From positions 1,601,501 through 1,665,500 of the forward strand of contig NZ_CP135162.1 in the NCBI RefSeq assembly GCF_001940165.2: 64,000 nt of DNA. Reading direction: 5' to 3'. How positions within the stretch are numbered: the stretch's first letter is position 1; the number at the start of each line of letters is the position of its first letter. A program made the translations under genes and the position numbers. Shown in pieces: positions 40,903 to 49,566 of the stretch. This DNA comes from Roseburia sp. 831b. Lineage in GTDB: Bacteria > Bacillota > Clostridia > Lachnospirales > Lachnospiraceae. The notes beneath the pieces are model-generated. The model was given only the letters and a program-made list of their open reading frames with translations, was not told the DNA's origin and did no database searches.

Positions 40903-43677
40903 TTATTTCTTCTTAGAGAATTTAATCTTGATAGCCTGTTTTGCTCCATTTGCAAGAACATGTTTTAACTTGTCCTCACTTGGAGTCATCTTGCTACATC
41001 CTGGAAGTTCTCTATGTAACTTGATTGCATCAAATTCACACTTGGTTGTACAGATACCACATCCGATACACTTGTTCTCATCCACAACAGATGCACCACA
41101 TCCTAAACAACGTGCTGTCTCTGCTTTTACCTGTTCTTCTGTGAAGACAAGTTTTGCATCACGGAAGGAATGTTTGGTATCGATTGTGTCATTGTGACCT
41201 GGAATCTGACGGCTGGAATTGTCATAGTTTTCCACTTTGATATTCTTTTTGTCTAATTCAATGAAGTCATTTCTGTTACGTCCGATTGTAAGTGAAGAAT
41301 GAGGACGAACAAAACGGTGAATAGAGATTGCTCCCTGTTTACCTGCTGCAATTGCATCGATTGCAAATTTAGGTCCTGTGTAAACATCACCACCAACAAA
41401 GATATCCGGTTCTGCTGTCTGGTAGGTAAGTGCATCCGCAACTGCTCCGTTACCTCTGCCAAGTTCTACCTTGCTTCCCTTTAATAAGTCACCCCATACA
41501 ATAGCCTGACCTACGGAGAAGAACACATGTTTACATTCGATTGTCTTTAAGTCATTCTCATCATACTGTGGATTGAATCTTCCGTCTGCATCCTTAACAG
41601 AAATACATCTCTTTAAGACGATTCCGCGTACTTCGCCGTTCTCGTCTACCAGAACTTCCTTAGGACCCCATCCTGGATTTACCACGATTCCTTCGGATTC
41701 TGCTTCTTCGATTTCTTCAACAGATGCAGGCATTGTCTCTCTGGATTCCAGACAAAACATGTTAACTGCTGTATTATCGTTTCCACATCTCTTAGAATCT
41801 CTTGCAACGTCGATGGCAACGTTACCACCACCGATGACAACTACGTCACCTTTGATGTCATATTTTTCATTTGCATTTACTTCTCTTAACAATTCAACGG
41901 CTGGAGCACATCCTTTTGCTGTATCGTTCGGGATTCCCGGTAAACGTCCACCCTGGCATCCGATTGCAATGTAGAATGCTTTGTAACCCTGTGCACGAAG
42001 TTCGTCTAATGTGATATCTTTACCAACTTCTACGCCAAGTTTGATGTCAACACCCATCTCTTTGATGATGTCGATTTCAGCCTGAACAACGTCTTTCTCT
42101 AATTTGAAAGATGGAATACCATATACTAACATACCGCCGGCACGTTCGTTTTTCTCGAAGATTGTAGGTTTGTAACCTTTTTCTGCAAGATAGAATGCAC
42201 AGGATAATCCTGCAGGGCCACCACCGATGATTGCAATCTTCTCGTTGAATTCACCCTTTAAGGATGGAACAACTTTTTCTGGAATGTAACGTGTCTCAGC
42301 TTTCAAATCCTGAGCTGCGATAAATTTCTTAACTTCATCGATTGCGATAGCCTGATCGATTGTTCCACGTGTACAAGCATCTTCGCAACGACGGTTACAG
42401 ATATGACCACAAACTGCTGGAAGTGGGTTGTTTTTCTTGATTAATGCAAGTGCATCTCGATATCTTCCCTGTGCAGCCATCTTTAAGTAACCCTGAACTG
42501 CGATGTGTGCAGGACAGGCTGTCTTACATGGAGCTGTACCAGTGTCATAACAGTTAATTCTGTTGTTGTCACGGTAGTTTTCATCCCACATTTCCGGTCC
42601 CCATTTTTTCTCAGATGGAAGCACGTGTTTTGGATATTCTACCTTAGATCCGTCCGCTTTACATAATTTCTGACCAAGTTTTACGGCACCTGCTGGGCAG
42701 TATTCTACACAACGTCCACAAGCGACACAGTTTTCTGTCTCAACTTTTGCAACATAAGCAGAACGTGACATATTTGGTGTGTTGAATAACTGTGAAGTAC
42801 GAAGTGCATAACAGACATTTACGTTACAGTTACAGATTGCGAAAATCTTATCTTCGCCATCGATGTTTGTAATCTGGTGAACGAAACCGTTATCTTCTGC
42901 CTTCTGGAAGATTTCTAATGCTTCTTCTTTTGTGATGTAATGACCACCTTTGTTTGTCTGAACAACATAGTCAGCCATATCACCAACAGCGATACACCAA
43001 TCATCCGGATCATCTGCACAGCCTTCTTCATAAGTTGTACGGGAACGACGGCAAGAACATGGGCTTGCTGCATATTTTCCTTCATATTTATCTAACCAAT
43101 GAGAGATATGCTCGATAGAGATTGACTGGTTCTCCATCTCGATTGCTTTCTCTACCGGAATAACGTGCATACCGATACCTGCTCCACCTTCTGGAACCAT
43201 AGGTGTTACTTTTTCAAGTGGTAAGCGGCTCATACGCTCGAAGAAACGTCCCATCTCAGGATGCTCTTCTAACATTTTTAAGTTCATGTTACCAAATTCT
43301 GCACTACCTGGAACGAACATTGGTAAAACGTACTGTTTTTCGTGCTGTGGGTTCTCCCAGTTATACTCTAATACACCATTTACAGACATCTGCTCTAACA
43401 GTTCTTCACAGTGTTTTCTATCCATTCCACTGATTTTTACCATCTGGTCTAATGTCTTTGGCTTACGAACGCCGCCCATCTTTAAGGCAAGCTCTGCCAT
43501 CTCGTCTGTACACATTGCTGCAAGACCCCAGTATTCTGGATCATATTTTGTGATTTTTACAAGACCTAATTTCTGTTTTGGACGGTCTGTAACCATCTTT
43601 GCAAGCTTTACGATTGCAGGACGCTCTACTTCTTTTTCAATAAACTCTGGTACGAAATTTCCTAATGGATCTGCCAT
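40903..43677 (-). CDS. Large Fe-S/flavin oxidoreductase with GltD-like module
   Basis: 924 residues. 1-300: domain with CSCRR and later CNCNVNVC cysteine groups, found with 4Fe-4S proteins. About 311-330: ferredoxin motif CVACGRCVEYCPAG. About 395-840: GltD-like module with its own Fe-S cysteines (CKTACPAHI, CGHICNRRCEDACTRG), the FAD site IAIIGGGPAGLSCAFYLAEK and the NAD(P) site VVVIGGGNVAIDVARDS. About 855-885: CLGCG and CIGCGICTTKCEFDA clusters. It probably moves electrons between NAD(P)H and ferredoxin-like partners. Substrate unknown. It lies between hypB and hypA, which suggests a link with a nickel-dependent redox enzyme. Confidence 0.88.
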   Translation of the reverse strand: MADPLGNFVPEFIEKEVERPAIVKLAKMVTDRPKQKLGLVKITKYDPEYWGLAAMCTDEMAELALKMGGVRKPKTLDQMVKISGMDRKHCEELLEQMSVNGVLEYNWENPQHEKQYVLPMFVPGSAEFGNMNLKMLEEHPEMGRFFERMSRLPLEKVTPMVPEGGAGIGMHVIPVEKAIEMENQSISIEHISHWLDKYEGKYAASPCSCRRSRTTYEEGCADDPDDWCIAVGDMADYVVQTNKGGHYITKEEALEIFQKAEDNGFVHQITNIDGEDKIFAICNCNVNVCYALRTSQLFNTPNMSRSAYVAKVETENCVACGRCVEYCPAGAVKLGQKLCKADGSKVEYPKHVLPSEKKWGPEMWDENYRDNNRINCYDTGTAPCKTACPAHIAVQGYLKMAAQGRYRDALALIKKNNPLPAVCGHICNRRCEDACTRGTIDQAIAIDEVKKFIAAQDLKAETRYIPEKVVPSLKGEFNEKIAIIGGGPAGLSCAFYLAEKGYKPTIFEKNERAGGMLVYGIPSFKLEKDVVQAEIDIIKEMGVDIKLGVEVGKDITLDELRAQGYKAFYIAIGCQGGRLPGIPNDTAKGCAPAVELLREVNANEKYDIKGDVVVIGGGNVAIDVARDSKRCGNDNTAVNMFCLESRETMPASVEEIEEAESEGIVVNPGWGPKEVLVDENGEVRGIVLKRCISVKDADGRFNPQYDENDLKTIECKHVFFSVGQAIVWGDLLKGSKVELGRGNGAVADALTYQTAEPDIFVGGDVYTGPKFAIDAIAAGKQGAISIHRFVRPHSSLTIGRNRNDFIELDKKNIKVENYDNSSRQIPGHNDTIDTKHSFRDAKLVFTEEQVKAETARCLGCGASVVDENKCIGCGICTTKCEFDAIKLHRELPGCSKMTPSEDKLKHVLANGAKQAIKIKFSKKK

Positions 43678-43689
43678 TTGTTATCCTCC

Positions 43690-43842
43690 TTTAGAATAAA
43701 CACTTGTTAATTATCTTCTTTTTCCCTTTGGCATCCCACTCGGTTGGCCGGGTTTGTTTGTTTTTCTTATCGTTGCCTGAGTAAAACCCTCCCGAGGGGA
43801 TATTTTATTCAAAATACAACCACTTGTCTTAGGGGCAAGTGG
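43690..43842 (-). promoter_or_regulatory. Structured leader between hypB and the oxidoreductase gene
   Basis: The 192-bp gap has a CCACTTG/CAAGTGG hairpin (43820-43842) with a T-rich tail, possibly a partial terminator of hypB, then CCCCTCGGGAGGG, and further on ACTC, GGCA, GAGT and TGCC segments whose pairing would cross (pseudoknot-like). Long single-stranded A-rich stretch between. I do not recognise the RNA family. Confidence 0.4.
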
Positions 43843-43869
43843 TGCATTGAAATCAAGTCATAACTGTTT

Positions 43870-44541
43870 TTATTTTTGATATTCTTTTATCTGGGTACGA
43901 ATCCAGTTCGCCCAATCCTCAAATCCTTCTCCTGTCTTCGCAGAGACGAAAAAAATTTCGGCGTTCGGATTTAATTCATGAATCCGCTCCGTTACCGCCT
44001 CTTTGCTAAACTCATCGAAAACAGCCAAGGTATCGCATTTGTTAATCAATACGACATCACATACGGAAAACATCAACGGATATTTTAATGGTTTGTCGTC
44101 ACCCTCCGGAACTGACAAAATCATGGCGTTCTTGGTACTTCCGGTATCAAACTCTGCCGGGCAGACCAGATTTCCGACGTTCTCTAACACAACAAAATCA
44201 AGGTCCTTTGTGCCAAACTCACGCATTCCCTGTCTGGTCATATCTGCATCCAGATGACACATTCCACCGGTATGTACCTGAATGGCACGTGCACCGGCTT
44301 CCACAATGGTCGCCGCGTCGACATCTGAATCAATATCCGCCTCCATGACACCAATCCTAATCTCATCCTTTAGCATGGAGATTGTACGAACCAAAGTTGT
44401 CGTCTTTCCAGCTCCCGGCGATGACATCAGATTTAATAAAAATGTGCCCTCTTCCTTAAGCTCAGCGCGCAGCTTGTCAGCATCTGCATTGTTGTCTTCA
44501 AAAATGCTTCTCTTTACATCGATAACTTTAAAGTCGCTCAT
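43870..44541 (-). CDS. hypB: Hydrogenase/nickel enzyme maturation GTPase HypB
   Basis: 223 residues from ATG at 44541, seven bases after GGAGG. P-loop NLMSSPGAGKTTTLVRTI near residue 40, switch region GVMEADIDSDVDA, metal-site HTGGMCHLDADM, DFVVLENVGNLVCPAEFD, and the guanine motif VLINKCD. The His-rich N-terminus of some HypB proteins is absent, so it is a simple GTPase form. It loads nickel together with HypA. Probable first gene of the unit hypB, oxidoreductase, hypA. Confidence 0.95.
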   Translation of the reverse strand: MSDFKVIDVKRSIFEDNNADADKLRAELKEEGTFLLNLMSSPGAGKTTTLVRTISMLKDEIRIGVMEADIDSDVDAATIVEAGARAIQVHTGGMCHLDADMTRQGMREFGTKDLDFVVLENVGNLVCPAEFDTGSTKNAMILSVPEGDDKPLKYPLMFSVCDVVLINKCDTLAVFDEFSKEAVTERIHELNPNAEIFFVSAKTGEGFEDWANWIRTQIKEYQK

Positions 44542-44567
44542 TTCCAAACCTCCGTTGTTGATTGATG

Positions 44568-44725
44568 TGGTTATACCTATATGCGATATATCGCTTGGTC
44601 ATACCTCATGGATTGACAATATTTTAACACACTTTTTCCCAAAAATCAACGCTATATTACGGATTTTTACATTTTCTTCCTGGTATGTGTTGTTACTTTT
44701 TTATAGTTGGTATCTGGTATGACCA
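44568..44725. promoter_or_regulatory. FadR/PdhR-type operator cluster upstream of hypB
   Basis: Three sites of the form TGGT-N3-ACC: TGGTTATACC (44568-44577), TGGTCATACC (44596-44605) and TGGTATGACCA (44715-44725, full palindrome). Between them is the perfect palindrome GCGATATATCGC (44583-44594). TGGTNNNACCA is the operator form of FadR-subfamily GntR regulators. No such regulator is in the window. Confidence 0.5.
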
Positions 44726-44811
44726 GTGACACGATATCCGTTTTCCGTGAATCCGCACAAAAAATTTTTCCTCTTTTTTACATTATATCATATATATTTG
44801 TGACTTTTTTC

Positions 44812-46362
44812 CTATTTTCGCAATGAATTGTACAAAAAAGGAATATACTCAAGGTAGGTTTCCTCAAACTCTTTTTGTTTTGCAAGATTGATTTCCGTTG
44901 TGATTTTGCGGATTGTATCCACTTCACACTTTCCATCTGCTTCCATTGCATAGCGATGCAGGCCACTAAGCACCGTGTTTCCGACCGGCACAATTCTTTC
45001 TTTTATCTGCTCCGGGAAGATTCCAAGAAAAACTGCAGTCTCCACATTCAGCTCATTTCCAAAACCTCCGGCAAGATACAACGTATCCACCTCACTCCAG
45101 GTGACTCCCATTTCTATTAACAACAGCTCCATTCCGGCTCTCACCGCTGCCTTTGCAAGCTGGACTTCCCTGACATCCTGCTGCAAAAATGTGATTCCGG
45201 GTGCAATTTTATACCCGCTTTCCCGGAATGGTTCCACCAACGTCCCATTTTCATCCATCAGATTTTGTTTCAAAAGCTCTGCCGTAAGCTGCAGGACACC
45301 ACTTCCGCAGATTCCGACCGGTGTTCTTTTTCCAATCGTCTTGTAATGGCATCTTCCATGCTCTATTTTGACCGTGTGAATCGCGCCCTCGATTCCAGGT
45401 ACGCCACAGGATATGTTTCCGCCCTCGAATGCCGGTCCGGCCGCAACGGACGTTGCCAGGATGCTCTCACGATTTCCAAGTGCCATCTCCCCATTCGTGC
45501 CAAGGTCTACAAAAAGTGAAATCCCTTCTTTTTTCTCCATCTCGCAGTCATATAACCCTGCCACAATATCTGCGCCAACAAACGCTGAAATCCCCGGAAA
45601 TACCGTCACCTTACACGTTAGTTCTTCCGTTCCAAACAATTCACGAAAAGAAAGATTTTGCCAGTCAATGCTTACCGGTGTAAAGGGGTAGCTGCCCAGT
45701 TTTTCCGTGGAAAATCCCATCAGAAAATGTTCCATCGTCGTGTTTCCGGCTATAAGAACGTCTGTTATCTTCTCCCGGTCAATCTTTGCCTTTTTCCAAA
45801 GACGGCGGATTCCGTTTAACACATCCTGCCGCAAGGTCTGCTCCAGGAGCGCCCTGTTTTTCGTCTGTGCCTGCCGGATTCTTGAAAGGACATCCGCGCC
45901 AAACGAGACTCCATGATTTCTCCCTGTCTCGGCGCAAAGTACCTCTCCCGTCTCCCTTTTCACGAGCCAGAATGCCAGTGTGGTTGTTCCTATATCAACT
46001 ACAATTACATATGTAGTTATTTTCACTTCCCCCGGCTTCTCATTCTCAGTTCTACGCACCCTGCCGGAAGATAAAATATGCATCTTCTCCTCAAAGTCTT
46101 CCACTTCCACAAGCGCTTTTCCCGTCGGATAAGCCGTGCAGGCAAGGCGGTAGCCTGCCTCTAATTCCTCTTTTGAAAAAAAAGCTGCATCCTGCTCACC
46201 AGGGGCTGGTGCACCTTCCAGGAAACGCACCCTGCATTTCCCACAGATTCCCGCGCCGCCGCAGTTCGATGCAATCCGGATTCCCTTTTGTAAAAGCTGC
46301 TCCAGCACAGATTTTCTATTTTCTGTTGGTTCCAGTTCGACGATTCTCTTTTCCTGTCTCAT
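44812..46362 (-). CDS. Ferredoxin-ASKHA protein, reductive activator of corrinoid proteins
   Basis: 516 residues from ATG at 46362 (TTG at 46383 would add seven). Residues 1-80: [2Fe-2S] ferredoxin with CGGAGICGKC and LACTAYP. From about 120: ASKHA ATPase part (TYVIVVDIGTTTLAFWLVKR, later LFVDLGTNGEMALGN and LYLAGGFGNELNVETA). This is the layout of RACo/RamA-like activators that reduce inactive Co(II) corrinoid proteins with ATP. No corrinoid protein or methyltransferase gene is in the window. The gene upstream, 33 bp away, is a cobalamin-activation-like protein, so they likely act together. Confidence 0.85.
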   Translation of the reverse strand: MRQEKRIVELEPTENRKSVLEQLLQKGIRIASNCGGAGICGKCRVRFLEGAPAPGEQDAAFFSKEELEAGYRLACTAYPTGKALVEVEDFEEKMHILSSGRVRRTENEKPGEVKITTYVIVVDIGTTTLAFWLVKRETGEVLCAETGRNHGVSFGADVLSRIRQAQTKNRALLEQTLRQDVLNGIRRLWKKAKIDREKITDVLIAGNTTMEHFLMGFSTEKLGSYPFTPVSIDWQNLSFRELFGTEELTCKVTVFPGISAFVGADIVAGLYDCEMEKKEGISLFVDLGTNGEMALGNRESILATSVAAGPAFEGGNISCGVPGIEGAIHTVKIEHGRCHYKTIGKRTPVGICGSGVLQLTAELLKQNLMDENGTLVEPFRESGYKIAPGITFLQQDVREVQLAKAAVRAGMELLLIEMGVTWSEVDTLYLAGGFGNELNVETAVFLGIFPEQIKERIVPVGNTVLSGLHRYAMEADGKCEVDTIRKITTEINLAKQKEFEETYLEYIPFLYNSLRK

Positions 46363-46395
46363 TTTTCTACTCTTTTCCGGCAAATTGCCTTATGT

Positions 46396-47025
46396 TCACT
46401 TTTTTGCATAATTACAGTTCTTTTTCGTACAGTTCTTACAGTCATGTCCAATCCGGTAACAAGAGGTGTCTTTTGTTTTTTCAAAAAAGAACAGCATGCT
46501 CTTCTCCGGTTTTAACATTCCACCACTTGTAACCGTAACCGGAATCTCTTTTCCCATAACAGCAAGTACATCCTCCACCCGAAAATCAAGCGGTGCCTCT
46601 TTTCGTGCCGCCAGACCGCTACCTTCTTTCTTCGCTATCTGAATAAGCTCTGGCTGCATCCGCTCTTCCATTGAAAAGAGAAGCTGGTCTGCGATGCAGT
46701 TTGCCAGCATCCCTTTCATCAAATCTTCCTGAAAAAGCTGTCCTATGCAATCGCTGATTTTATCTCCTAACGTCAACAGCACGGCATATCCGTCTCCAAG
46801 CCCCTTTACCTGACACTCCCTTATCTGATAAAATGGCTGTATTTCCTTTTGTAGTTGTTTTTCTAATTGTTTTGTTTGTTTATACAATTCCGAATATAAT
46901 GGATTCTCCTTGGTACAGTCCATCATCAATAGAACACGTTCAGGATTTGCAACCAACAGAAGCTGCGTTCCTCTTTTTACGACCTCTCTCATCTTTTCTT
47001 CCCATCTTTCCTCTATTTTTTTCAA
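46396..47025 (-). CDS. Vitamin B12-dependent methionine synthase activation domain-like protein
   Basis: 209 residues. The middle (GDKISDCIGQLFQEDLMKGM, ADQLLFSMEERMQPELI) and the end (VTVTSGGMLKPEKSMLFFFE, then CKNCTKKNCNYAKK) resemble the short clostridial proteins with the MetH activation domain: a stretch ending in a Met-Leu-x-Pro-x-Lys-Ser motif and a terminal CxxCxxxxC group. It would bind a corrinoid protein for reactivation. Similarity is partial and read by eye, so moderate confidence. It precedes the ASKHA activator in one operon, which supports the reading. Confidence 0.6.
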   Translation of the reverse strand: MKKIEERWEEKMREVVKRGTQLLLVANPERVLLMMDCTKENPLYSELYKQTKQLEKQLQKEIQPFYQIRECQVKGLGDGYAVLLTLGDKISDCIGQLFQEDLMKGMLANCIADQLLFSMEERMQPELIQIAKKEGSGLAARKEAPLDFRVEDVLAVMGKEIPVTVTSGGMLKPEKSMLFFFEKTKDTSCYRIGHDCKNCTKKNCNYAKK

Positions 47026-47129
47026 AAAGCTACCTTTTATTTCTATCTATGGTATAATAATTCATTATACGGATTGTGCGTCCCGCATTTTTTAGAAGGC
47101 ATGTGCAATTCAACCATGGGAGGTTTTTT

Positions 47130-48230
47130 GTGGATACAGCAAACGAAAGTTATGAAAAATGGCGTAATCTTTTATTTCGGGCAAATGTAATCATTGCATG
47201 CCTTGTATTTTTATCTGAAATAATTATTTATTTTTTCCTTCGGGCAGAATCTTTGATTTTCCAGCCCTTACCGGTCTATTTTTTCCGGTATCTGATTTTA
47301 CCGACCATACTTGATATTCTTATTTTACTCATAGGGAAGCTGTTTTTGCAACACCTTCCTGCAAAAGCGAGGATTACAAACTATGTTCCGGTGGTACAGA
47401 TGACCTTAATCTGTCTTGTGGTTGCCGCCACACACAACATTTTTTCCGTTACCATGTGTGTCTTTTGTTTTCCTATTTTTTCGACAACGCTTTTTAATAA
47501 TAAGAAAATGACTTCACGCATCACCTTGTTAAGCGTCTTATGCGTGCTGATTACCATTTTCATCCGTGCGTACTTCCGCACTCCTGGCTCCGATGACACC
47601 TACCTGATTGAGGAAAGTCTGATTGCCATTGCAATTACCGTTGGAACCAACATTTTAAGTAACGTTTTAAACAACCATCAAAATATGCAGCGAAATATCA
47701 TCGAAACAAGTTTTCAAAAGCAAATGCAGATGCAGGATTTACTCAACCACGACCAGCTTACAAGCCTTTATTCGCACACCGCATTTATGAACCACCTGCA
47801 TGAGGTGCTTGACATTGAGGACGCCTACGACGACCTTTTGTATGTGATGGCAATCATCAAAATCGATGATTTTAAATCTTTAAACAATGAGTACGGCCAC
47901 TCAAATGGTGATTTTATTCTGCGAAGGGTTGCAACCTTAATCCAAAATTACTGCGATAAGAACGCTTTTGCAGCAAGGTTAAGCGGCACCAAATTTGTCA
48001 TTTTATTCTCCGGCAGCACCTTGCATCAGTGTAACCGGATTCTGAACGATTTGAAAAATGACTTCGAAACACAGCCGTTTGACTTTACCGACCAGCCGGT
48101 TACGCTAAGCTGTGGTCTCTCCTCCTTTATGCCGGGAGAAAGCGCTGACGCCTTCTATACACGTACACGGGACGTCTTAGCGAAGGCGAAAGGGACCGGC
48201 AAAAACCAGACCGTTTTAGCCAGACCATAA
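47130..48230 (+). CDS. Membrane GGDEF-domain protein with degenerate active site
   Basis: 366 residues from GTG at 47130, six bases after GGGAGG; the longer frame from 47076 has no ribosome site. Residues 15-185 hold about six membrane helices (VIIACLVFLSEIIIYFFL, MTLICLVVAATHNIFSV). A coiled linker follows, then a GGDEF-like domain at about 205-365 (DQLTSLYSHTAFMNHLHEVL, IKIDDFKSLNNEYGHSNGDF). The signature loop reads RLSGTKF instead of R-GGDEF, so cyclase activity is doubtful. It may bind GTP or act as a sensor scaffold. It has its own bidirectional terminator. Confidence 0.88.
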   Translation: MDTANESYEKWRNLLFRANVIIACLVFLSEIIIYFFLRAESLIFQPLPVYFFRYLILPTILDILILLIGKLFLQHLPAKARITNYVPVVQMTLICLVVAATHNIFSVTMCVFCFPIFSTTLFNNKKMTSRITLLSVLCVLITIFIRAYFRTPGSDDTYLIEESLIAIAITVGTNILSNVLNNHQNMQRNIIETSFQKQMQMQDLLNHDQLTSLYSHTAFMNHLHEVLDIEDAYDDLLYVMAIIKIDDFKSLNNEYGHSNGDFILRRVATLIQNYCDKNAFAARLSGTKFVILFSGSTLHQCNRILNDLKNDFETQPFDFTDQPVTLSCGLSSFMPGESADAFYTRTRDVLAKAKGTGKNQTVLARP

Positions 48231-48287
48231 AAAAAGGGCTATCCCGTATGAAATATGATGTCATTTTCATACGGGATAGCTCTTTTT
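48231..48287. terminator. Bidirectional terminator
   Basis: Long hairpin: about 20 bp pairing GGGCTATCCCGTATGAAA with its complement, with A and T runs outside, between convergent genes ending at 48230 and 48323. Confidence 0.9.
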
Positions 48288-48322
48288 CTATTGCAGCTAA
48301 CGATACCTGCTAATATTAATTC

Positions 48323-49474
48323 TTATTTTTTATCGTAGTCCTCTAAGAAATTGTGAACCACGCCGTCTTTCTTATATGCAACAACTGTGCTAAGATTTAC
48401 ATTTTCCACACTCTTAAAGATATTTGCCTCGACATAAGGATTTACTTCCTTCATCTGCCTGATCAGGTTCTTGATTTCCAGACGTTTTGATTTTGAAGCT
48501 CCCTCGTCACTGCAGCTGCTACAGGTCTCCGTGAAACGGCAGGCACACTGCAAGAAATGAAGTTCATTGTAATCTCTCCAATGCTTGATATCATCCTCTC
48601 TTACCAGATAGAGCGGACGAATCAGTTCCATTCCTTCAAAGTTTGTGCTGTGAAGCTTTGGCATCATAGTCTGTACCTGTGCGCCGTAAAGCATTCCCAT
48701 CAAAATGGTTTCGATGACGTCATCATAATGATGGCCAAGCGCAATCTTATTGCAGCCAAGTTCTTTTGCCTTGCTATATAAATAGCCACGTCTCATTCTC
48801 GCACACAGATAGCATGGATTCTTCTCAATATCGTAAACCGCATCAAAAATGGTGGATTCAAAAATAGTGAGCGGAATTCCCATAATCTTTGCATTTTCCT
48901 CAATCAGCTTCCGGTTGGTTGCATTATATCCAGGGTCCATCACAAGAAAAACAAGGTCAAACTGGAACTTGTTGTGGCGCTTTAATTCCTGGAAACATTT
49001 TGCCATCAACATCGAATCTTTTCCACCGGAAATGCAGACTGCAACTTTATCGCCCTCCTGCAGCATCTCATACTGGTTGATTGCTTTGCAGAAACGGCTA
49101 AAGATGGATTTATGAAATTTTTTGCGGATACTTTTTTCAATCTCATCCTTCTTCTCTGTCTTTTCTGCCTGTCCGACCTGCCAGATCAGCCATGCGTTAT
49201 AACCGCCCTCTAAGTTGTAGGCAGTCAGTCCCATTTCTACAAACTGTTCTACAATGGCTACACTTTCCACACCTGTTTTACAAAAGACAAAAACCGGCAC
49301 CTCTTTGTCCTGTTCGCGCGCCCACTGCCCGCAGTCCGCCGGCATCACGTGAATCGCTCCTTTTACGGTACCGTACTGGTATGCCACATTGTCCCTGATA
49401 TCCAGCAAAATTCCCTGTGGCTGCTCATTTTCATATTCAACCCAGCTGATATTTGCACCATTCTCTCTGCTCAT
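48323..49474 (-). CDS. Rhodanese domain fused to TtcA-like tRNA thiolation ATPase
   Basis: 383 residues. 1-105: rhodanese domain (ILLDIRDNVAYQYGTVKGAI; active loop FVFCKTGVESVA). About 130-383: PP-loop ATPase of TtcA type, VAVCISGGKDSMLMAKCFQE near residue 146, the paired cysteines CYLCARMRRGYLY, IALGHHYDDVIETILMGMLY, then CSSCSDEG near the end. TtcA makes 2-thiocytidine in tRNA. A rhodanese can carry the persulfide sulfur, so the fusion looks like donor plus thiolase in one chain. No partner genes nearby. Confidence 0.9.
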   Translation of the reverse strand: MSRENGANISWVEYENEQPQGILLDIRDNVAYQYGTVKGAIHVMPADCGQWAREQDKEVPVFVFCKTGVESVAIVEQFVEMGLTAYNLEGGYNAWLIWQVGQAEKTEKKDEIEKSIRKKFHKSIFSRFCKAINQYEMLQEGDKVAVCISGGKDSMLMAKCFQELKRHNKFQFDLVFLVMDPGYNATNRKLIEENAKIMGIPLTIFESTIFDAVYDIEKNPCYLCARMRRGYLYSKAKELGCNKIALGHHYDDVIETILMGMLYGAQVQTMMPKLHSTNFEGMELIRPLYLVREDDIKHWRDYNELHFLQCACRFTETCSSCSDEGASKSKRLEIKNLIRQMKEVNPYVEANIFKSVENVNLSTVVAYKKDGVVHNFLEDYDKK

Positions 49475-49566
49475 CTATCTAAAATCCATACCTTTCTTCA
49501 ATTTCCTAGTATTTTAATATACATTATGTGATATTATAACAGCACAAAACATTTGTCAAGATTGTG

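Noticed and set aside
43690..43842. c-di-GMP riboswitch
   Set aside because: GAGTGGGATGCCAAAG looked like part of the GEMM core, but the other conserved segments are absent.
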